Shown one piece after another: positions 34,976 to 47,200 of a stretch of DNA of 64,000 nt. How positions within the stretch are numbered: position 1 is the stretch's first letter; every line of letters starts with the position of its first letter. Made by a program: the position numbers and the translations under genes. The DNA is from Henckelia pumila (lineage: Eukaryota > Streptophyta > Magnoliopsida > Lamiales > Gesneriaceae): positions 2,356,001 to 2,420,000 of the forward strand of contig NC_133121.1 of assembly GCF_033568475.1 (NCBI RefSeq), read 5' to 3'. The notes beneath the pieces were generated by a model, which worked only from the letters and a program-made list of their open reading frames with translations, did no database searches and was not told the DNA's origin.

Positions 34976-37900
34976 TCATATAAATATCCTGAGTTCCATT
35001 TCCTCGGTTTTATTAGCGGGCAGGACTTGAAAACTCCGTGATATGGTGATATTCCCCATCCTCTTGTGCCCTATATTCGCCTCGTAATCTCCATGAAATA
35101 GCGAAACGTTGAAGTAGCCGTCGGAATCTGTGGTTCCGACCAAGCCGTGGTGCCTCCATTCCCGGATCACCTCGTCCACCACGTCCCCCGTTTTCAGGTT
35201 CTTGAAATTGTCGTCCGTGAGACACATTTCGTAGCACGTCCCGTTTGGCTTCCATGATGCCCACATGATAATCCCCCGGACTCCTGGATGGGATTTTAGC
35301 TCCTTCAAAAGTTGCTTCAGATACAATTCCTGTACATGATCAGCAAAGAGTCAGAGTTATGTTACATGTACAACGAGTTCTGTATCTTCAAAAAGTAACA
35401 TATATAACCGTGTGTATAAGATATTCATGTGTCGATATTTTATATATGTATGTTTACTTGATTAGGTCTTTTTGAAACATCAAGTTCAGTGATCCAAACA
35501 GGCAAATTCGAGGCCGCAAGAACATCGATGGAAGACCTCACATAGGCCAAACTCGGAGTGCTGAAGTGAGACTCCAACCCGATCGACAGAGGTCCATGAT
35601 ACCCTTCACGCCTAATCTGCTTGATCTTCGCCAAATACATCGCCGGAGTCGACTTCTCGTCCTCCGGCTGCTCCAGCGTGTTGAACTCGTTCAAGAACAG
35701 CGGCGTATCGGGGTCGATCTCACGCGCCGTCTCGTAGAAAACCGCCGGCGTATCTCTCCCCAGCCGGCTCTCGAAGAACGAGTGATGCAGATTCTCGTTC
35801 AAAACATCCCAATGTATCACGCTCCCTTTGTAATGTCTCATCACCGACCTCAGCCGCCTGTCGGCGGCGACGGGGAGGTCGGCGAGCGGGAGGCGCTTGA
35901 CCCACCACGGCTGGCGTTCGCTTTCCTCCCAGAAGACGTTGTGGCCGCGGAGTTTGACGCCGTGGCTGGAGACGAGTTGGAGCATGGAGTCGGGGATGGA
36001 GTAGTCGGGTTGGCCTGGGAAATGCTCGGTTTCGTACCATTTCATCTCGTTCTCGAAGACGGTGTACTTGAACCTGGGGAAGAACCAGTCGCGGTAAGGT
36101 TTGCTGGTGAGTATGAGGCTGCTGATGGCGTTGCCGAAGGGGAATTCTTGGCGGAGTTGTTTGATGGAGACTTTGGCTTTCGATAATGGCCGCCCGGATT
36201 TGTTCACTACTTGGAATTTCACCACCCTCTTACGTATCTGCATGTATATATGTATAGATTCATAATACTCTAAAATATATATCCATGTATTTCACCTTTT
36301 TTATGAAGTTACCAAGCTTTAAATATCAGTACAAGATCATGACATCATATTGTACATGCTTTGAATATCCATTACATCACTTTAGCTCCGGAAAATAACC
36401 ATTTTAGTCGTGTCATGCATGGAAAATAGTTTTTTTTTTCATTAACTTGTTTATTTTTTTGGTTTTTATTCATAAATTTTTTAAAATTTGGTTTTGGTAT
36501 AGTGACTTTTGGTTTTCGGATATTTTGGTCTAACTGCTGATGTGACACTGGAAAATGATGGTGTGACAGCGGAAAAAGACGAGTTACGTTGCGCCGGAAA
36601 ATGATGACGTGTCAAACTGTCATGTCAGGAATTGGACCAAAATCATCGAAAAATAAAAGTTAGTGTATCAAACCAAACTTTAAAAAATTAATTGACCAAA
36701 ACCAAAAAATAAACAAGTTAATGCACTAAAAAAACATTTTTCCTGTCATGCATGCATGTTTTCTATTTTTGTTTTAAATTTGTTATAGACTTATAGTTGG
36801 AGTTTATGAGTTCAATAACTTTTCTTTTGTTGGTTTATAATCCCATGGCCTAAATTATGCATTACGTGTTATGTTAATAGGACCACAAACCCTAGAAAAA
36901 ATAAAATATATGGCAGGTTAAATAACCAATTTGACGATTTTTCGACCATATATACCTGGTTAAAATTATTGTTATACTGGTTTGTGTTGATTACCTCTTC
37001 AGTATTTTGAACTTGATGAGCCTCCCACTCCTCTTTGGTGAAGGGTTGTAGTGAGACGCTATCGACCCATATATCCACTTGTGTACTATTACTCTGCGGG
37101 ATTAAGGTTTTTCAAATGTATATATCCAAACATTCAAAAAATTAATATGCATGTGTATAATTATTATTTCGTAAGAAAAATATTTTATTCCCGAACCGGA
37201 AAATAGAGCTCGTAGGAGGCAGAATCTTTGACATTCACCCCACCCTTGAGCATGGACCAGCAGCCAGCTTCGGCCATCACCCATCCGACGGCATCGTCGT
37301 GATCGTCGTTCTTTATCACGGCAGCTACGTGAGTCGGTCCTTCACTCACCTGTATCCAAGCTACAAAATAATTATTTTTTTAATAATTAATTAGATGCGT
37401 GAAAAGTATTCAAAAGGCAAAAAAAATAATTATTATTTCAAAATAAATATCATTTTATTTTCCAAAAAAAAAAAGAAGAAAAAGAAAAAGCTTCCATACC
37501 CGAAATAACGTAGTATTTATCCTTGTCCAATTGGACCGTCTGTTTGACGCTGCTGTGTGAGTGATTCCTCTGTGAAGCTATAACGTAGTTGTTACCATGG
37601 GATTCTTGTTGACTTATATATGCTTGTCCAAATGTTCCCCAATAATCCAACCCTTGATTAAAATCCGGATTCTTTATCATCCCTCCCCCATATTGTGGCC
37701 TCAAAGGGCTTGGCAAACACTACATAAAATATTACAATTTTTAAGATTTCTGATCACATATTAATTGGTCTCAAAATTGTGTTTTTCTTGTAATGGTTCA
37801 AATAATGTTTTCGAACAATATCAATTAATTACCTCGCCGGTGTACGAGTGATCATATTTCACTGCAAAGACCTGGAGACCTTTTCAAACGAATATCAAGA

Positions 37901-38123
37901 AGTACACGATATTAGATCAAATTTAGAGTTTGTACATAATTCATGACAGTAAAAATGCAAACTATTAACTCATGCAAACCAAAAAATTTTATCTTCTCAA
38001 TATAATTAATTAACAAAATATATAGGATATAATATAGGAAGTGTGATACCCAAAAACCAATTTAATTACACCTGAAGCAAGAACCAAGAATAACACCCAA
38101 CGAAGCATCGAATCTCCAGGCAT
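34976..38123 (-). CDS. GH10 endo-1,4-beta-xylanase with N-terminal CBM22-like domain
   Basis: Seven exons (5' to 3' on the minus strand): 38123-38070, 37871-37833, 37719-37500, 37360-37197, 37093-36995, 36237-35458, 35329-34976, giving 569 residues. Signal peptide: MPGDSMLRWVLFLVLASG. Residues about 40-190 (MIKNPDFNQGLDYWGTFGQA to VDIWVDSVSLQPFT) form a carbohydrate-binding module of the CBM22/CBM4_9 type. The GH10 barrel follows from about 195, with acid/base Glu340 (WDVLNENL) and nucleophile Glu443 (WITELDVS), both present, plus GHNVFWE. The last ~100 residues (GTTDSDGYFNVSLFHGDY) are the usual plant C-terminal extension. Secreted; hydrolyses xylan in the cell wall. Domain order and length match Arabidopsis endo-1,4-beta-xylanase 5-like proteins. 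Intron 5 (36238-36994) hosts a MITE. Confidence 0.93.
36428..36738. mobile_element. MITE in intron 5 of the GH10 gene
   Basis: Left end ATTAACTTGTTTATTTTTTT and right end AAAAAATAAACAAGTTAATG are inverted copies (about 40 bp at ~85-90% by eye). The centre has GC-richer 'CGGAAAATGATG' repeats. About 310 bp, no coding. The ends resemble common asterid MITEs of Mutator type. Confidence 0.7.
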
Positions 38124-38202
38124 TTCCACGGTGGATGGTACAATATTTCCGGCAAGGTGATTTTTTGATCGATCTCGAAGAAATTATATCTCGACACAAA
38201 TA

Positions 38203-38212
38203 TTTTTATACT
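38203..38212 (-). promoter_or_regulatory. TATA-box candidate of the GH10 gene
   Basis: On the minus strand GTATAAAAAT, about 80-90 bp before the ATG; the location suits a core promoter. Not proven. Confidence 0.4.
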
Positions 38213-38646
38213 TCCTCCAAATTCTTAAAATGGCTAAAACAACCCTAATAAAATACTTATAAGTGAGTTCGAATTAATTTAATTCCTAATTAAATGGGAT
38301 GGGTGGTGGCTAACTAAAAACCAAATCTATCTCAAATTATTGGGTCGGTTTTCAGACTTGCGTACTAATGTGTCTGATTCATGTTTAGGAGTAAAAAAAA
38401 TGAACCTAGGATGGTTTGATTGTTGTCTTTAAATGGTGGCCAGATTCGAATGTTTCATGTGAGATGCTGTGTCTATTAATTACTCTTTAGCATTAATTAA
38501 TGTTTCATTAAATATATCAGTGTTATAATTAACGTTACATTCATGAATAACGTTATCGCTTTCTTCATGGAACTCAAGCTGTAGCCTTGTAGGCAAACAT
38601 GTACGCTTCAAAATCATTGGTTCAGAATATATATATCATGAGTAAC
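38213..38646. other. GH10 upstream region
   Basis: AT-rich DNA between the xylanase promoter and a MITE; no gene seen. Confidence 0.4.
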
Positions 38647-38810
38647 ATTTTTGTGAGACGGTCTCATCCGTGAAACAGGTCAATTCTATCCATATTTATA
38701 ATGATAAGTAATACTTTTGACATAAATTGTAATATTTTTTAATGGATAACTCATATAAAAGATCCGTCTCATAAATATGACTCTTGAGACCGTCTAATAT
38801 AAGTTTTTGT
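38647..38810. mobile_element. MITE of the GAGACGGTCTCA type
   Basis: Left end TTTTTGTGAGACGGTCTCAT and right end TTGAGACCGTCTAATATAAG are inverted copies, with an inner 'GATCCGTCTCATAAATATGA' word. Short, non-coding; I recognise this terminal word as a very common dispersed repeat in asterid genomes. Confidence 0.65.
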
Positions 38811-38870
38811 CATATATCATTTGAAATGGGATATATTACGTATGAACTTTGGAATTAAATTGGGTGTTAG

Positions 38871-38873
<3 letters not shown>

Positions 38874-38929
<56 letters not shown>
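38874..38929. repeat. (TA)n microsatellite
   Basis: About 28 uninterrupted TA units. Confidence 0.9.
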
Positions 38930-38932
<3 letters not shown>

Positions 38933-39091
38933 GTTATTCTCTTTTGGAACATAGAATATTTACTACAATAATATTATACATTTATTCAGTGGCATGCATT
39001 AAAAACATGAATTATTAAGCTATTGTATTCAAGAATTTAATTATTGAAGTTCGTCGAAGTTATTGTTTCGATTCATAATATTTTTTTCATA

Positions 39092-39525
39092 GGCGTGCAA
39101 ACGAACCGAACCTGTTCGTGAGCTTTACGAACCCGCTCGATAAATATTTGATTCGTATTCGAGCTTATCGAACTCGAGCCGAATTCGAACATGTTCGAAC
39201 TTTTTTTTTCGAGCCGAGCTCGAGCCGAAATTACTATGTTCGATAGGTCGCGAATAGTTCGCGAGCCTTAATATTTAATTAATATAATATAATTATATAA
39301 TAATATATACATTTCGAGCTTTCGAACCATAATATCCTAATAGTTCACGAATAGGTTCGAATATTTCGAACCGAACTCGAACTTCATTTCGAGCCGAACT
39401 CGAGCCAAAATATTTGAAATTATCGAACTTCGAATCGAGCTCGAACTCGAATATACTCTTATCGAGCCGAATTCGAACCTTAAAATTTTACCATTATTCG
39501 GCTCGATTCGGTTCGTTTGCACCCC
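39092..39525. mobile_element. CGAAC-rich foldback repeat
   Basis: 434 bp starting GGCGTGCAAACGAACCGAAC and ending TTCGGTTCGTTTGCACCCC, inverted copies of each other. The interior is built of degenerate GAACTCGAGC / TTCGAGC words on both strands. Non-autonomous and non-coding. Target duplication unclear because both flanks are T-rich. Confidence 0.65.
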
Positions 39526-39689
39526 AATTTTTCAGAATAAAACACGCTTTATCGATTTTAATACTCATTAAAATCACGACATTAACTATTAAAATAATCG
39601 TATAATTAAATTATAATGTCTGGTAAGTTAATTTACAAAACATTAATGAATAATTAATCATCAAAAGGAATGGGTATTAAAATGTGGGC

Positions 39690-39745
39690 TTTCTACCCTA
39701 GCGAAATATTGGGCTTCTTTTTTTACATATGGCCCATAACCAGAG
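39690..39745 (+). promoter_or_regulatory. Site II-like promoter elements
   Basis: TTGGGCTTC (39708-39716) and TGGCCCATAA (39729-39738) resemble plant site II (TGGGCY) elements common in housekeeping promoters. They lie about 200 bp before the start codon of the following gene. Confidence 0.4.
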
Positions 39746-39910
39746 TCCAGAACAACTTCTTAGATAAACCGTCTGAGCTGTTGAGGTGTGTGTTCGCAGA
39801 CAGAAATCATTTTCTTGGATTTGGGGGCTGCCGCCGCTGTTTACCAGAAGAGTGGCGGCGCTGCACGGTGACGGAGTTATTTTCCCCGTTTATCTTCTTA
39901 AAGAAGGATA

Positions 39911-42491
39911 ATGTCTCGTCGAGAAGACCGTAGTTCCGATTCGAAGCGCCATCGTTCTAGATTCGACCGCGAACCCAGGTTTCGTCAAGGAACCAGGCTT
40001 TTTTCTGTTAATTCGTTGGATTCATGATTTCTTTCCTTTTTTCAATGTAGAAAGTAGGGAAATATGTCTGATTTTGTGTTAGCATTGTTTATTTTATATG
40101 CATACTCTCTGATTCAGTTTTTGTTTTTTCCTTTTTCTCAAAATTTTAGTATATAATTAGGGATTTTCACTTACACGAGTCCAGCTCAACATCTCAATGC
40201 TGGAGCTTGGATGTTCAAATTTGAATCATCCTGAAACTTGTAGAATTTGCGGTCTGTGTCTTGTGTCACCTGTATGTGCTAGTCTACGACCTCTTTAACC
40301 GGTGGCCTGAGTAGGAAAACCTGCTTGTAAAGCATTGTGCCTTTAATTATTGACTTAACAAACATGAATGATTGTCGTCCTATTGCTTCCTGCTAGCCCC
40401 AAGAGATCTAGGAGGGATGGTAAACCGGCTACTGAAAGACCACATTCTCACCCTGAGTTGGATAAAGATAAATCGTCCAGCGACCAGAGGCACCATCGCA
40501 GGCTCCAGGATGCATTGCCGCTTGAGGCCCCATTAGGGCGTGATGCAAAGGTTGAAACTGGGATGGTGAGCAAAGAATCTGAAGAAAAATTTAACGGAGA
40601 TCCGGAAGGTAGCAATCATCCTACTGATCCAGCCAAAATACCTCGATCCCGAGCATACTTTCAGGTATGCTTTTCCTTACCAGTATCGATGTAGTGGCCT
40701 GAGGAAGTTTTCTTGTATTGGCTTGTCACTTTCTTATGCGAGTGTGTCATGTTTTTTTTATGCCAGGTCTGTTGAAAAGCTCTTGTCTTCTGCTGTTGTG
40801 GATCATTGCAAATTAGCCTACACAAATCTTTTGTACCTTTATGGCTTTGGTTCTTATTCAAAAGTTAATTGCTGTTTCATTATTGAGTTCTGGATTTCAG
40901 GAAATATTCTGACATGGAGTCAATGGATTGTATAAAGGTCGAGCTATAGGACAGTGAAAAAGCAGTTGTGTTTATTTCGGTTTTTTTGGCCATTACATTG
41001 ATGGTTTAGTTCTATTTTCACGCGGATTAGTTGGAGCTTTTATAACGTGGTAGTTTCAACTTGATGAGCTGGCTCTGCAGATTATTGTTCTCTTAATCTT
41101 TTCTCAGATGGGTTGATGTGTAGTGGATTTTAGTGAAATGCTAGTCGGATCTTGTTAAAGCTGTTGAATTTAGTTGAACCATTTATGAAGATTAATTTTA
41201 ATGTCCCTCTTATCTGAAACGCATAAATTTCTGGGTGTCAGGAATTATGCGTCATTTTTAGGGTGTCATTATATGTGTCTCTTAATTTCTCGAAAAAGAC
41301 AGGGTAAAAAGATGCTTTGATCTTGAAGTGGTGAAAGATTCTATTTTTACTCATTCTCAAGCCATCTTATTCAGGCATTTGGATATTTGTTCAGCCTGGT
41401 GGCTTCAAGTACCTCCATTTATATAACAGTATTTGGCCTGCCTGTCAATGTCTTATGACAGCATGATGACCGTGGTATTGCCAGGCAAGATGGGAGAGGT
41501 TTCAGTCGCCGGACAGACAGTGGTGAGGTTTTTGAAGATTAATTTTTCCTTGTTTAGGGTTTCCATTTCTAAAGTTTGTGATATGCATGAAGGATTTTAT
41601 ATGGATTTGAGTATTTCATGAATCTGTTATGTTCTTCGTTTTTCCTACCTAGAAGCGTTTCTATCAAACTACAGTTGGAATAAGAATACTGTTGGTTGGC
41701 ATTCTTAAGAATGTGAAATTGTTCGGTTTCCAATGGAGTTGTGCTTCGTTACTTCATCGATTATGATGTATAAAATCATCAGAATTTACTGCTTGTTTCA
41801 CTTGTAGTAAATCAGTGATAGGGTAACATCTTTCTTTATTCTGTATTTAATATTTAAGGATTAAATTGTAAAATATTTATTGTCTTGTGAAGAACGTGGA
41901 TGGTGGAGGGATCACAAGGCGCAGCAAAACAGCAGGACAGAAAATAAAATGTTATCAAGTGATACGCGACGGAAGGATGAGAAAGAGATGGATAACAGAG
42001 AAAATAATACATGGCGTCATGATGGATACTTTGAAATGGAGGCAAATCCAAAGCCTCCTGGACGTAAGAGGCCTTCCTTTAGTGAGCAAAAGATTACCAC
42101 TGCAGATCCTGAGAAAGAGGACAAATCAGCACCATCTGCAAATCCCATGCTGCCAAACCCTGAAGACCGTTCTGCCAAAAGTGAGAAGCGAGAGGAAAGA
42201 GTGCACCATTCACGATATTCTGACAAACCCGAAAGACCTCTTGCACGTGAGAGGGAATCAAGCAAGGGCGAGCCGTGGAGAGGTAACTTTACATCTAGAG
42301 ATAGGCACGGTAGCAGCGGTAGATACAGAGGCAAAGATCAATTTACAGCAAGGCAAGGCTATCGCCCCCTAGGAGATGGTGGCCGTGTTGAGAAATGGAA
42401 GCATGATCTTTACAATGAGACAAACCGGAGTCCGACCCCAAAGAATGACGAAGATCAAATTTCAAAAATCGAAGCTCTATTGGCATCATAA
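39911..42491 (+). CDS. Charged RS-type nuclear protein with Barentsz/SELOR-like signature
   Basis: Four exons: 39911-39978, 40397-40664, 41462-41522, 41893-42491; 331 residues. N-terminus MSRREDRSSDSKRHRSRFDR is Arg/Ser-rich and NLS-like. A central block IPRSRAYFQ + HDDRG ... RGWWRDHK ... NTWRHDGYFEME spans the exon 2-3-4 joins, which supports the splice model. The PR.R.YFQHDDR and W(R/K)HD.F spacing resembles the SELOR motif of Barentsz/MLN51/CASC3, the eIF4A-III-binding subunit of the exon junction complex, but similarity is short and I rate it weak. The rest is low-complexity and charged, ending ISKIEALLAS. No membrane segment. Likely nuclear RNA-related; could also be an uncharacterised plant family. 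Confidence 0.75.
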
Positions 42492-43275
42492 ATATTTTGT
42501 TGCAGTACTGATAAAGGCTCTTATGCTGGGGGATTACGCCCTTTTTTGTGTGATTTTGATTGATCAGCTCACTGTTGGATCAAGTATGATATGCTTTTGT
42601 TCAAACTATGATTTGGAACCTTGAAAATATCGTGATGGAAAAATGTGTTGAATTTCATATTTGCAGACTCCATGGATAACAAATTGAATAGAACTCGGAA
42701 ACAAATTTACCATGATATATGGTTATGCTAAACACGATCTAAACACGCGGGGCATATGCAAATGTCTCTCTTTCAAAGGAAGAAAAAGTTCGTCACTATC
42801 GAAATGATGATGGCTTAACACGAGATGTTGAAATACTCTTTCGATTTAAAAAATAATGTAAACTAACATAATTCTAGCATGCCAATTAAAATTGTAATTA
42901 AATATTTGATAATTTTTCAAAAATTAATTTGAGGAGACTAACTAACGTGGTTGAAGATTCCAGGGGTATTACTCCAATAAAAATTAGTTCTGTTGAAGTT
43001 CTTGTGACATTTTCCAAGTTAACAATAAATAAAAGTATACAAAAATGAGTTGAAGCTCTGAATACAAAATCATCCATCGTTATTATTATTATTGCAAAAA
43101 TTTACATAAATCAATAGACAAAGGTAAGAATTTACACTTGGTAGCGAATTTTCATCACAACTAAAGGCCCAATTAACCAAAAGACTAATCATACATAGAC
43201 ACGAAAAAAAAAGCATAACACAATTAAAAACCAACCAATGAAACAAATCCCAAAAACATCGAACACACAGCATGA
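42492..43275. other. Convergent 3' region
   Basis: 3' flanks of the preceding plus-strand gene and the following minus-strand small gene; (ATT)n-like short run at 43080. No further gene seen. Confidence 0.5.
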
Positions 43276-43530
43276 TCAATTCTTGACTCTGCTTCCAGAA
43301 GCGAATCCCCTGTGCTTCAACCCATTACCATAATTACCAGGTGGAGTCAACTGGTTGGAGCCCACCGTAAAGAGATCGCCGGCGGGCGGCGGCTGAGGCT
43401 CGGAGGAGCTCTCAGCCAGCAGGAGGTGGTAGCTCCGCCCGGTGGAGCTGTTGGAGAGGCAACGGTAGATGTTCGCCGGCTGCCTTTGCTTCTTGATGGC
43501 ATGGAGGAGGAAAGGGAGTAAGCCTTCCAT
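43276..43530 (-). CDS. Small plant protein, 84 aa (MEGL-type)
   Basis: Start chosen at MEGLLPFLLHAIKKQRQPAN (ATG at 43530). An upstream ATG would add 60 residues that look like translated leader (N/T/K-rich, AT-rich DNA). Codon composition turns GC-rich just after the chosen start. I recall a family of short, stress-associated plant proteins that begin MEGLIPxVYRAI and contain a GRSYxLL-type block; here GRSYHLLLAE (31-40) and a Pro-rich PQPPPAGD follow. No signal peptide beyond a short amphipathic N-terminus. Function unknown. Single exon. Confidence 0.65.
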   Translation of the reverse strand: MEGLLPFLLHAIKKQRQPANIYRCLSNSSTGRSYHLLLAESSSEPQPPPAGDLFTVGSNQLTPPGNYGNGLKHRGFASGSRVKN

Positions 43531-44083
43531 TGTATTGTTTCTTTCTGTTCTTTTATTAATTCTTTGCTTATTAATTGATCGATTGATGATATTCTGTCTG
43601 GCCATGTTTTTTGTGTAATTTATAGGCTCATTTTTTGTATTTTTTATTTGACAAGTTGGATGCTGACTTTCCGAGAGGTCGCTGAATAAGAAATAAGTAA
43701 TGACCTTCATGCCCTTCTATTCTGGTTTGGTCTTTAGTTTTTGGAGGTTTTTAAAAACATTTATATTAAGGTTTATTTAAAAAAAAGGGAAACTTTAATA
43801 ACAATTATATGATAAGAGTGATGGGACTAGAAATGGTAAAATAATGTGTGGATGGTTTGAAAAATCAAAGGTGTTGAAATCTTTGTCATGCAAATCCGCA
43901 GCCGTGCATGGGTTTAATTTGTTTATTGAATGAGCTGTTTTTGACTTTTGATTTATACTGAAATGATGATGTTGCGTATGGCGACTAAATTTAAAATTCC
44001 TACCCCAATAAAGTGAAGTAATTTAAAAATCGCACGTTTTTTATTTTGTTTATTTATTAATTATTAATAACTAATAGTTATCA
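43531..44083. other. Upstream region of the small gene
   Basis: AT-rich, non-coding; leader and promoter of the minus-strand gene, then spacer up to the target duplication at 44084. Confidence 0.5.
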
Positions 44084-44092
44084 ATTAAAGAA

Positions 44093-44200
44093 GAGCAAAT
44101 GGGTGATAAATCTCCAAACCTAAACTTGACTTCACCCTAACTTCCTACCCATAAGATTTTTTGCAATAGCTCCCTAGGACCACTAAACTTGAATATTTAA
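44093..44200 (+). repeat. Left terminal inverted repeat of the composite element
   Basis: Starts GAGCAAATGGGTGATAAATC; partner of 48018-48125 in inverted orientation, and related to the repeat at 7621. Confidence 0.7.
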
Positions 44201-44209
44201 ATTGTTTAA

Positions 44210-47200
44210 TTCTTGTACTGGATTTATGCTTTTTTATGCTCAAAATCTAAAGACTTTATGCTAAAATCTGTAGATTTCATGCTTAATCATGGTATAAAAA
44301 ATTTGTGTCAAAATGGTGATAAAGGACAACTTTTTCACCCAAAAATGAAAGATCCAAGAAGGTTTGGAGAAACCATGTTGAAAATAACAACAGAACAAGA
44401 ACTCCAAACAGATGATATGGAGCTTCTCAAGGTAACTCTAAATCACAGAGATATAGAGTTAGAAAATAAGGTATCCCTTGAAGATGTCAAAAAGAGGCTC
44501 AAAGAAAGTTACAACGAGCATCCTTTGGCATTGTGGGATAGAAACCAACTCAAAGCCAGCCTTACTCTAAAGGAAGGCAAAGAGTATGAATTCGTCAGAT
44601 ATAAGCCTATCCCGATGAACATAACAGATCAAAGGGATATGAGAATAATTATCAAGGAACATTTGGACCTTGGTCTAATCAAAGAAGGAGTTTCACCATA
44701 TAGCAGCCCAGGATTTCTGGTCAAAAATCATGGTGAAATAAAAAGAGGGAAACCCAGGTTAGTTATCAACTACCAAGGTATTAATAAAATCTTGGAGTTT
44801 GATGGGTACTTCATACCGAGTAGAGAACACCTAATTAGTTGTGTACGAAATGCTAAAGTGTTCTCAAAATTTGATTGTAAGTCTGGATTTTACCAGATTC
44901 GAATGGAAGAAGGAAGTAAGAAATTCACAGCCTTCTCTACTCCACAAGGACACTATATTTGGGAAGTTATGCCTATGGGATTGGCTAATGCACCCCAGAT
45001 ATTTCAAAGAAAGATGGATAACTTTTTTAAAGATTATTTCAACTTTATGTTTGTTTATATTGATGATATTCTTATAACATCAAAAAATATAGACGAACAC
45101 GTTAAACACTTAGAGATTTTCTCTAAAATTTGTAAACAAGAAGGACTGGTGTTATCTGAAAAGAAGGCAGTCATAGCAACAAGGAAAATTGAATTCCTTG
45201 GTATTGAGATTGATGAAACTGGAATAATTCTACAACCCCATATTGTGGAAAAGATAAAGAATTTTCCAGATAAACTCAAAGATGTAAAACAACTCCAGAG
45301 TTTTCTTGGAGTAGTTAATTTTGCAGGGATGTTCATTAACAATCTAGAAATGTACAGAAAGGTGTTCAGTCATTTGTTAAAAAAGGATGCTAGGTTTATA
45401 TGGATCGATGACCATACTAAAGGGGTAAACCAATTAAAAGAGATATGTAAGAATCTCCCAAAAATGGCTATACCTGTAGATGAAGATGATCTGGTATTAT
45501 TTACAGATGCCAGCGACGATTGGTGGGCAGCAGTCCTTACCAAGATCACTTCAGATGGGAAAATACCATGCAGATACTGTAGCGGTCTTTTTTCAGAATC
45601 TGAGGCCATTAGATGGCATATCAACGAGAAGGAATTTTATGCGGTTAAAAGGGCTTTTGAAAAATGACCATTATTTTTACTTGCTAAAAAATTCACTCTG
45701 AAGGTTGATAACACCCAAGTAAAAGCTTTCTTAAAAAATAAGATTGAATCTAAACCTGAGAAAGCTAGGTTATTAAGATGGCAAACATTATGTCAAAATT
45801 ATATTTTTGATATTGTTATTATTAAATCTCATGAAAATATTCTTGCAGATTTCTTAACAAGAGATGGAAGGCAGTGATGTGGATTCCATCATGAAAATGC
45901 AGAGGCATCTCAGGGAACACCTTGGGTTACTTCAAAACGAGTTCAACCAGTTAGCCATTAATGCTGAAATGGCCGGCAGGTTACAACAAGCTAATCGGAT
46001 CAAAGTATCTAATCGAATTACAGAATGTATGCAAGCTCAAACACAACTATGGGCTGCTATTCAAGGGCCAATCATGAAGGCTATAGAGAAACCATTGGTT
46101 TCTCATAGACAAGATATGCTAAAACCATTGGTTTTATAAGAACAAGAAATACAACCACCGGTTGTGAAACAAGATGTTGAGGAATCTAAAACTCAAGAAA
46201 CAAGCGCTAATCTATCATCAGCCTTTGATGATCTGGACGAAGCAACAATTGATGAGGATAACTCATCAAGTCAACCCTCCGCCTCTAGGGTAAAAGAGGA
46301 AGAGATCAATCTTAGGCCCAATACTGACAAGGGCAAATCTAAGATTGATACTAATCCATCTATTATTTCTCCATTCCAGGTTTATCAACAGAGGTGGGAG
46401 AAATTGAATACAAGGAATGAAATCAACCCGAACACTTGCACGGTTGATGTTGCAGGAATATATTCAAGGGTTTGGCTAAAAAACAATGTCAATCCTAAAG
46501 ATGTAAAACTCTGGTATGAATTTGGGGCTTTGGCCTCAGTTTATACAACGTCACCAAGCTTTCCGGAGATATCACAGTTACCAAAATGGATCCAGGAAGC
46601 AGTCCAAGAAACATGGGCAAATAATGATCATTTGTCCAGAGGAGATGTGCTTGAGTTATATTTTTTCAGTGCAGCTCCAGAACCAACAGTGAAAGGATCA
46701 CACGAACCCTTTCATTTCATCAAGCTAAGGAGATCTGATATAAACAGTCATAAATTATCAAGGATCCTAAAACTGAAGAAATACCCTTGGTGTCCACTTT
46801 TGGGGAAAATGAGATCTCAACCAGAAGGGCATGGGGTATTTGGGTCTGTCTTACTGAGATGGACAAAGTCAAGTTTCCATTCAAATTTTATCAGAATTCT
46901 GTGAATGGATCGTTTCTGTTGAACACAATGACAGGAAAAACTACAGCATTTGCGGAAGAACTCTTCGAAAAAAAAGAGAAATCTTTTGTGGAACAACAAG
47001 CTGCCGGGGAGTAAAGAAACTCGCCGAAAATTTTGTAACATGGCTCATATTGGACGATGGTCAGAGAATATCTGCCCAGAATGCCCAAATCAGAAGGAGC
47101 CAGAATTTGGAAAAACCTTTAGACCCCGAACGGATCGAAAGGATTTTTCCGAGACAAGCAAAGGTGGACAAGGACCACCAAAGATGCGTTTTCACAGGGG

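Noticed and set aside
35566-36186. 206-residue frame on the plus strand
   Set aside because: It is the antisense shadow of the GC-rich catalytic exon of the minus-strand GH10 gene, which has clear family motifs.
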